A stretch of DNA of 10,046 nt from Candidatus Liptonbacteria bacterium. Lineage in GTDB: Bacteria > Patescibacteriota > Minisyncoccia > UBA6257 > 2-01-FULL-56-20. Each line of letters opens with the position of its first letter. The stretch's first letter is position 1. The translations under genes were made by a program, and so were the position numbers. The DNA lies in NCBI GenBank assembly GCA_016212635.1, contig JACRFR010000052.1, positions 1-10,046 on the forward strand. The letters run 5' to 3'. The notes below the pieces were generated by a model, which was given only the letters and a program-made list of their open reading frames with translations, did not search any database and was not told the origin of the DNA. This document shows positions 6,804 through 10,046 of this stretch, one piece after another.

Positions 6804-7253
6804 TCAGAACCAAGCGACGATTAATGTTAGAATCAGCGCATAAACCCCGGCGGTTACGTCATCTAAAAGTATACCCCAGCCGCCGGGGAGATACTCGAAC
6901 CGGTAGGCGGGCCAGGGTTTTAGCCAGTCAAAGAACAGGAACCAGAATAGCGCCACAAATAACATCCAGGGATCGAAAGACACCGGGAGGGTTGCGATCA
7001 GAACGCCTACGACCTCGTCGATGATTATGGGACGGGGGTCTTTCCGACCGATCATACGTTCCGCCCGGGTCGCGGCGGGGACCGCCAAGATGGCCAAGAG
7101 AATGATGAGCGGCAGGCGCGTATACCAAGGCCAACCCCAGAGGAGATAGGCCAAGACCGTGCCGGTAACGGCGCCGAACAGGCCGGGGTAGATGATGAAA
7201 CCCAATCCTCCTATGGTGGCGTATTGCTTGGCTAACCAATTGATAGTTTTCAT
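6804..7253 (-). CDS. pgpA: PgpA-family phosphatidylglycerophosphatase
   Basis: Inner-membrane phosphatase family that removes the terminal phosphate of phosphatidylglycerophosphate to give phosphatidylglycerol. The 149 residues carry all family motifs: GGLGF and PGLFGA at 15-28 (a variant of the usual PGT-x-GS), KDPRPIIIDEVVG at 71-83 with Asp72, Asp79 and Glu80, FFDWLKPWP at 107-115, and GGWGILLDD at 124-132 with Asp131 and Asp132. Several hydrophobic segments suit a small membrane protein. Its ATG overlaps the stop of the upstream glycosyltransferase gene in an ATGA arrangement, so translation is coupled. This coupling to a polyprenyl-sugar-type enzyme raises the possibility that it acts on another lipid phosphate here. 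The 3' end (6826-6885) is repeated at 5060-5119, so the last quarter of the gene may have come in with the AbiE segment. Confidence 0.9.
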   Translation of the reverse strand: MKTINWLAKQYATIGGLGFIIYPGLFGAVTGTVLAYLLWGWPWYTRLPLIILLAILAVPAATRAERMIGRKDPRPIIIDEVVGVLIATLPVSFDPWMLFVALFWFLFFDWLKPWPAYRFEYLPGGWGILLDDVTAGVYALILTLIVAWF

Positions 7254-8755
7254 AAAGTTTCGGATTGGAAATGGTAGCGGACAGGATCAAGGGGTAGGTT
7301 TTGTTGTGCGCACTTTAGACCGTTGCGTTTCAGGATCAAGAGGTCGTTATTATCATTTTTCCACTGCCAGATCGGCGCATACTCTTTCTCCAAGAAAGGC
7401 GAGAGTGTCGTACGACTCCAACTGTAGTTCGAGATAAAGAATAGATCCGGACGGCGGGAAATGATATAGTCCCGCCATCCTGCCGGATCCCGCTTGTTGA
7501 TCAAGGTGGCCGCTTCGCGGTCGTTCAGCCACCAGTCCAGGGTCTTTAACCCGCTGGTGAACGGTACGATGCCCGCGTCGTGCACGCTCAAGAGCGCCTC
7601 GCCCGGGCCGCAGTTCAGCCGCTTGAGAAACTCCCCCGCAATAAAATACTGGGCGTCCCGATCGCGCACTGCGGCCAGAGACGCATTGAGTTTCGCGACG
7701 CGGTACGGGAGTATCGCGAGCACCAGGATCGCGGCGCACATCGCCCATCTCCGGAAACGCGGCAGGCGCCAAGCGTCCCCCAGCACCAGAAAGAATGCCA
7801 AGAACACGAACGGGACCACTTGCCCATGATAGCGGTAGTAGTTCGCGTAATCTGTGAATATGGCGGCGTGCAAAACCATTGTGAAAAGATATCCCAGGAG
7901 CGCAAATGCCGCGAGGTAGGCCCGGAAATTCGCTCGCTCCCGCACGTGGCGCCAGACAAAAATTGCCGTGCCCAGAAGCGGGATGAAAAAGTAGATATGG
8001 AAGAGGGCAACCGCTTTAAGTTTGTCGACTATCAGCCCCTGGGGATCCCCGAAGAAATTGGAGTTTGCGCCCTTGAAGAGAGCCGGACCCGTGGCGAGCC
8101 CTCCATAGTACTCCCACCGCCAACCGGTGTAGCCCAGGAAAACGAGCAGGACCGCGAGGTGACCCCAGGAAAACCAGGTTTGCCACTCCCGGCGCACCCA
8201 GGCCTCTGCGATCCAGGTGATGCCGACAAATAACACGCCTTCGGGACGAGCCAGGATACAGCCAACCGCCAGGAGCGACCACCACGGGAAGCGCATTTGC
8301 CCGCGATACCAATACATTAAGAAAAGCAGGAGTAGAAGCAGATGGAACAGCGAGGTCTCGAGCCCCAGGTTGGCTGCGGCGATAAACACCGGATCAAACA
8401 CAAGGATCACCGCCGCGAAAAGGAGCATCTTACCCCCCGAAAACGCGCGGACCGCAGAGAGAAACGCGATGGAGAACAGCGTGTATGCAAAGAATGCCAA
8501 CGCTTTAGCCAGAAGAAATGGATCGCGCACAAACCGCATTCCCCCCACCTCTAAAAGCACGAATAGGAAGTTGGAGTACCCTTCGAATCGTTCCCCGGGA
8601 TTGTACGCGATACCTTGCCCATGAGCCGCGTTTTGCGCATAGCGGAGCGAGATGAACATGTCGTCCATAAAGACGGACGAGTAGTAATGGAGAAAAAGGG
8701 CGAAGCTCAAGAGGAGCACCGCCGCTACGACCCAGGGTAAAGAACTCCGTCTCAT
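7250..8755 (-). CDS. GT-C membrane glycosyltransferase, AftB/GT89-like
   Basis: A 501-residue protein with one helix at about 8-26, then a loop with FMDDMFISLRYAQNAA (29-44), GIAYNPGERFEGYSNF (48-63), many further helices to about 350, and a soluble C-terminal domain (about 352-501). The acidic pair Asp31-Asp32 after the first helix is the usual GT-C catalytic site, and the DD...RYA...NPGE...EGY series matches proteins related to mycobacterial AftB (GT89), which transfers arabinofuranose from a decaprenyl-phosphate donor. GLET (131-134) and ARPEG (169-173) are further GT-C-type positions. The C-terminal domain has VHDAGIVPF (391-399). It would act at the outer face of the membrane; the sugar is unknown. 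It begins 2 bases after the epimerase stop without a Shine-Dalgarno sequence, and its stop overlaps the pgpA start. Confidence 0.85.
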   Translation of the reverse strand: MRRSSLPWVVAAVLLLSFALFLHYYSSVFMDDMFISLRYAQNAAHGQGIAYNPGERFEGYSNFLFVLLEVGGMRFVRDPFLLAKALAFFAYTLFSIAFLSAVRAFSGGKMLLFAAVILVFDPVFIAAANLGLETSLFHLLLLLLFLMYWYRGQMRFPWWSLLAVGCILARPEGVLFVGITWIAEAWVRREWQTWFSWGHLAVLLVFLGYTGWRWEYYGGLATGPALFKGANSNFFGDPQGLIVDKLKAVALFHIYFFIPLLGTAIFVWRHVRERANFRAYLAAFALLGYLFTMVLHAAIFTDYANYYRYHGQVVPFVFLAFFLVLGDAWRLPRFRRWAMCAAILVLAILPYRVAKLNASLAAVRDRDAQYFIAGEFLKRLNCGPGEALLSVHDAGIVPFTSGLKTLDWWLNDREAATLINKRDPAGWRDYIISRRPDLFFISNYSWSRTTLSPFLEKEYAPIWQWKNDNNDLLILKRNGLKCAQQNLPLDPVRYHFQSETL

Positions 8756-8757
8756 AT

Positions 8758-9807
8758 CTACATAAACTTCTTAACCAGTCCCAGTATCCCCTGCTTCCAG
8801 GCGACTCGATGGGTGACCCCTGACACTTGACCCTGAATTTCGTTCTTGTGTTCCAGGTACCACTGGTAGGAACGAATCAGGGCGGCGGCGTTGGAATATT
8901 CCGCTTTCCATCCCAGAACTTTTTCTATTTTCTCGGTCGACACGAAGGAGTCTTTATCCGCGGTGCCATAGATCCACTTATATAGAGGCGAGAGGTGTAT
9001 TTTTTCGAACAGCGCGAGGGCTAGCTTAACCAGTCCGGCGGGCGTGTGCATCACCCGGGCGCAGGTTTTTGCATACTCGCACAACGCGCCAAGATCCGCG
9101 TTCACCGTTTGGAACTCCTGCGCCCCCACGTTGAAAGTGTCGTTCACTTTGGATAATTCCCCGATCAGCGTGAGATAGGTAGCGAAACACAGATCTTCCA
9201 CCTCCATCAGCTGGTAGCGGTTCTGGCCGTTGCCAATAACTGGAATGTGCTTGCCTGATTCCACCCAGTCGTACAGCACCTGGAAAATACCCAGGCGGGC
9301 GGTGCCGATGAAAGTCTTGGGCCGCAGGACCGGCACGCATAAACCCTTTTCTCGGAATTCCCGGCAGGCCTTTTCCGCTAAGATTTTGCTCTCCCCGTAG
9401 GGCCCTACGCCGACCATAGGATCGGTCTCATATATGGGATGTCTCTCCGGCACGCCGTAGATTGCGGTAGAAGAAATATACACCGCTCGATCCACTTTGG
9501 CTTTCTGCGATTCTTCCAGAATGATGCGTGTACCGTCTACGTTAGTGGTCATGATGTCCTCTCGGCTCCAAAGAGGCAGAGCGGCCGCGGCGTGCACCAC
9601 CAAAGACACGTCCTGGAGCGCACGGCGCACGGATTCCCGATCGCGCACGTCGTTCTGCCGAAACTCCGTGCCCGCCGGATACTCCCCGTGGTCCGGATCC
9701 ACCAGATCGTAAACGCGCACGCGATAGCCCTTGCCCGCCAAGTAGTTCGCCGCGTGGTATCCGTAAAAACCCGCCCCGCCGGTCAACAATACGAGTGGTT
9801 GCTCCAT
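8758..9807 (-). CDS. NAD-dependent epimerase/dehydratase-like (extended SDR)
   Basis: Extended short-chain dehydrogenase/reductase. The start shown is the ATG at 9805-9807, giving 349 residues; an in-frame GTG two codons upstream (9813) is possible but less likely. Numbered from that GTG: Rossmann motif TGGAGFYGYH (11-20), a further NVDGT (91-95), the active-site SST (114-116) and YGESK (139-143) with Tyr139 and Lys143, then RPKTFIG around 163-169. The C-terminal part binds the substrate in this family. The basic, hydrophobic last 17 residues (WKQGILGLVKKFM end) may touch the membrane. It probably makes or modifies a nucleotide-sugar or polyprenyl-linked sugar for the glycosyltransferases encoded just downstream; epimerase, dehydratase or reductase cannot be told apart. 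It is the first gene of the run. No Shine-Dalgarno sequence is visible. Confidence 0.87.
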   Translation of the reverse strand: MEQPLVLLTGGAGFYGYHAANYLAGKGYRVRVYDLVDPDHGEYPAGTEFRQNDVRDRESVRRALQDVSLVVHAAAALPLWSREDIMTTNVDGTRIILEESQKAKVDRAVYISSTAIYGVPERHPIYETDPMVGVGPYGESKILAEKACREFREKGLCVPVLRPKTFIGTARLGIFQVLYDWVESGKHIPVIGNGQNRYQLMEVEDLCFATYLTLIGELSKVNDTFNVGAQEFQTVNADLGALCEYAKTCARVMHTPAGLVKLALALFEKIHLSPLYKWIYGTADKDSFVSTEKIEKVLGWKAEYSNAAALIRSYQWYLEHKNEIQGQVSGVTHRVAWKQGILGLVKKFM

Positions 9808-9814
9808 GACCACA

Positions 9815-9820
9815 ATACTA
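9815..9820 (-). promoter_or_regulatory. Possible -10 hexamer (leaderless) before the epimerase gene
   Basis: On the minus strand TAGTAT (a TANNNT hexamer) ends 7 bases before the ATG at 9807, and no ribosome-binding site is present. This is the spacing expected if transcription starts at the ATG. The -35 region is poor, so the call is tentative. Confidence 0.3.
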
Positions 9821-9912
9821 ACGCATCCCCGTAAAATCGGACAGTCCCCGCTTGCGCTTCTCCCTGACTCAACCTAATCCCCTCGCTCGGCACGCCGTCC
9901 AGTTGCCACCCA

Positions 9913-9948
9913 ATGTACACAGTCCGACGACCGTCGGACTGTGTACAT
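9913..9948. repeat. Perfect palindrome, 16-base arms
   Basis: ATGTACACAGTCCGAC and GTCGGACTGTGTACAT are exact inverted copies around a GACC centre whose outer bases also pair. It lies about 105 bases upstream of the epimerase ATG. No T-run follows on either strand, so a simple rho-independent terminator is unlikely; a cruciform-type regulator site, a protein-binding site or a repeat unit is possible. Confidence 0.75.
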
Positions 9949-9956
9949 AATCCATT

Positions 9957-9988
9957 TCACACGATTGGACGATCGGACAATCGTGTGA
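9957..9988. repeat. Second palindrome, 11-base arms
   Basis: TCACACGATTG (9957-9967) and CAATCGTGTGA (9978-9988) are exact inverted copies around a 10-base centre that itself contains CGATCG. It starts 8 bases after the first palindrome. Both share a CGA-rich core (GACGACC in one, GACGATC in the other), which suggests related function or origin. No T-run follows. Confidence 0.7.
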
Positions 9989-10046
9989 TTTGTGCTATTT
10001 CCAATTGAGTTGTACCACTCCCGGTCAATCACCGCCCATGAGGGGA

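Noticed and set aside
7580..8233. Open frame of 217 codons on the plus strand inside the GT-C gene
   Set aside because: It is antisense to a clearly recognisable glycosyltransferase, has charged low-complexity content and no family motif; it is a shadow of high-GC codons. The same applies to the other plus-strand frames at 1437-1856, 8217-8624 and 9439-9834.
9913..9988. The two palindromes as a CRISPR array or as rho-independent terminators
   Set aside because: The two units differ in sequence and there are only two, so this is not CRISPR; neither is followed by a T-run on either strand.
9880..10046. Minus-strand frame open from the right edge to a TAG near 9878, about 55 codons
   Set aside because: It runs through both palindromes, shows no recognisable motif, and an open frame of this length is expected by chance among six frames. 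It could be the 3' end of a gene outside the window but cannot be supported.

Overview
The window is bacterial and almost fully coding, with every convincing gene on the minus strand, so transcription runs from high to low coordinates. Reading in that direction, the order is: an NAD-dependent sugar epimerase/dehydratase-like protein, a GT-C membrane glycosyltransferase, a PgpA-family lipid phosphatase, an AbiEi/AbiEii (type IV) toxin-antitoxin pair, a broken second pgpA 3' end, a small multi-pass membrane protein, a SAM methyltransferase, a fused two-domain oxidoreductase (MDR + Gfo/Idh/MocA) and a GT4-type glycosyltransferase. Apart from the AbiE pair this looks like a cell-surface polysaccharide or lipid-linked glycan locus. 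Neighbouring genes are tightly packed (4-base overlap at 7250-7253, gaps of 2, 4, 12 and 41 bases).

The accessory part is 5032-6803. The AbiE pair sits immediately downstream of the intact pgpA, and directly beyond it lies a 34-codon remnant of a second, diverged pgpA 3' end in the same orientation (52 of 60 bases identical over the best stretch). Intact gene, cargo, then displaced 3' end is the arrangement expected when DNA inserts into the 3' end of a gene and replaces that end with its own copy. No recombinase is present in the 1.6 kb of cargo. The AbiE pair has its own promoter with a near-perfect inverted repeat over the predicted start site. A 135-base foldback repeat lies between its two genes, and a second, GC-rich foldback repeat is inserted in frame inside the toxin gene.

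The organism cannot be named. Foldback repeats of this style inside and between genes, a PgpA-type phosphatase, scarce Shine-Dalgarno sequences and standard-code genes of mixed base composition would fit an uncultivated lineage such as Patescibacteria/CPR; this is a weak inference from general impression. Several genes lack a Shine-Dalgarno sequence and instead have a -10-like hexamer 7-8 bases before the ATG, suggesting leaderless transcripts.

The right end (9814-10046) has no convincing gene but carries two strong adjacent palindromes. The left end (1-152) shows nothing recognisable.
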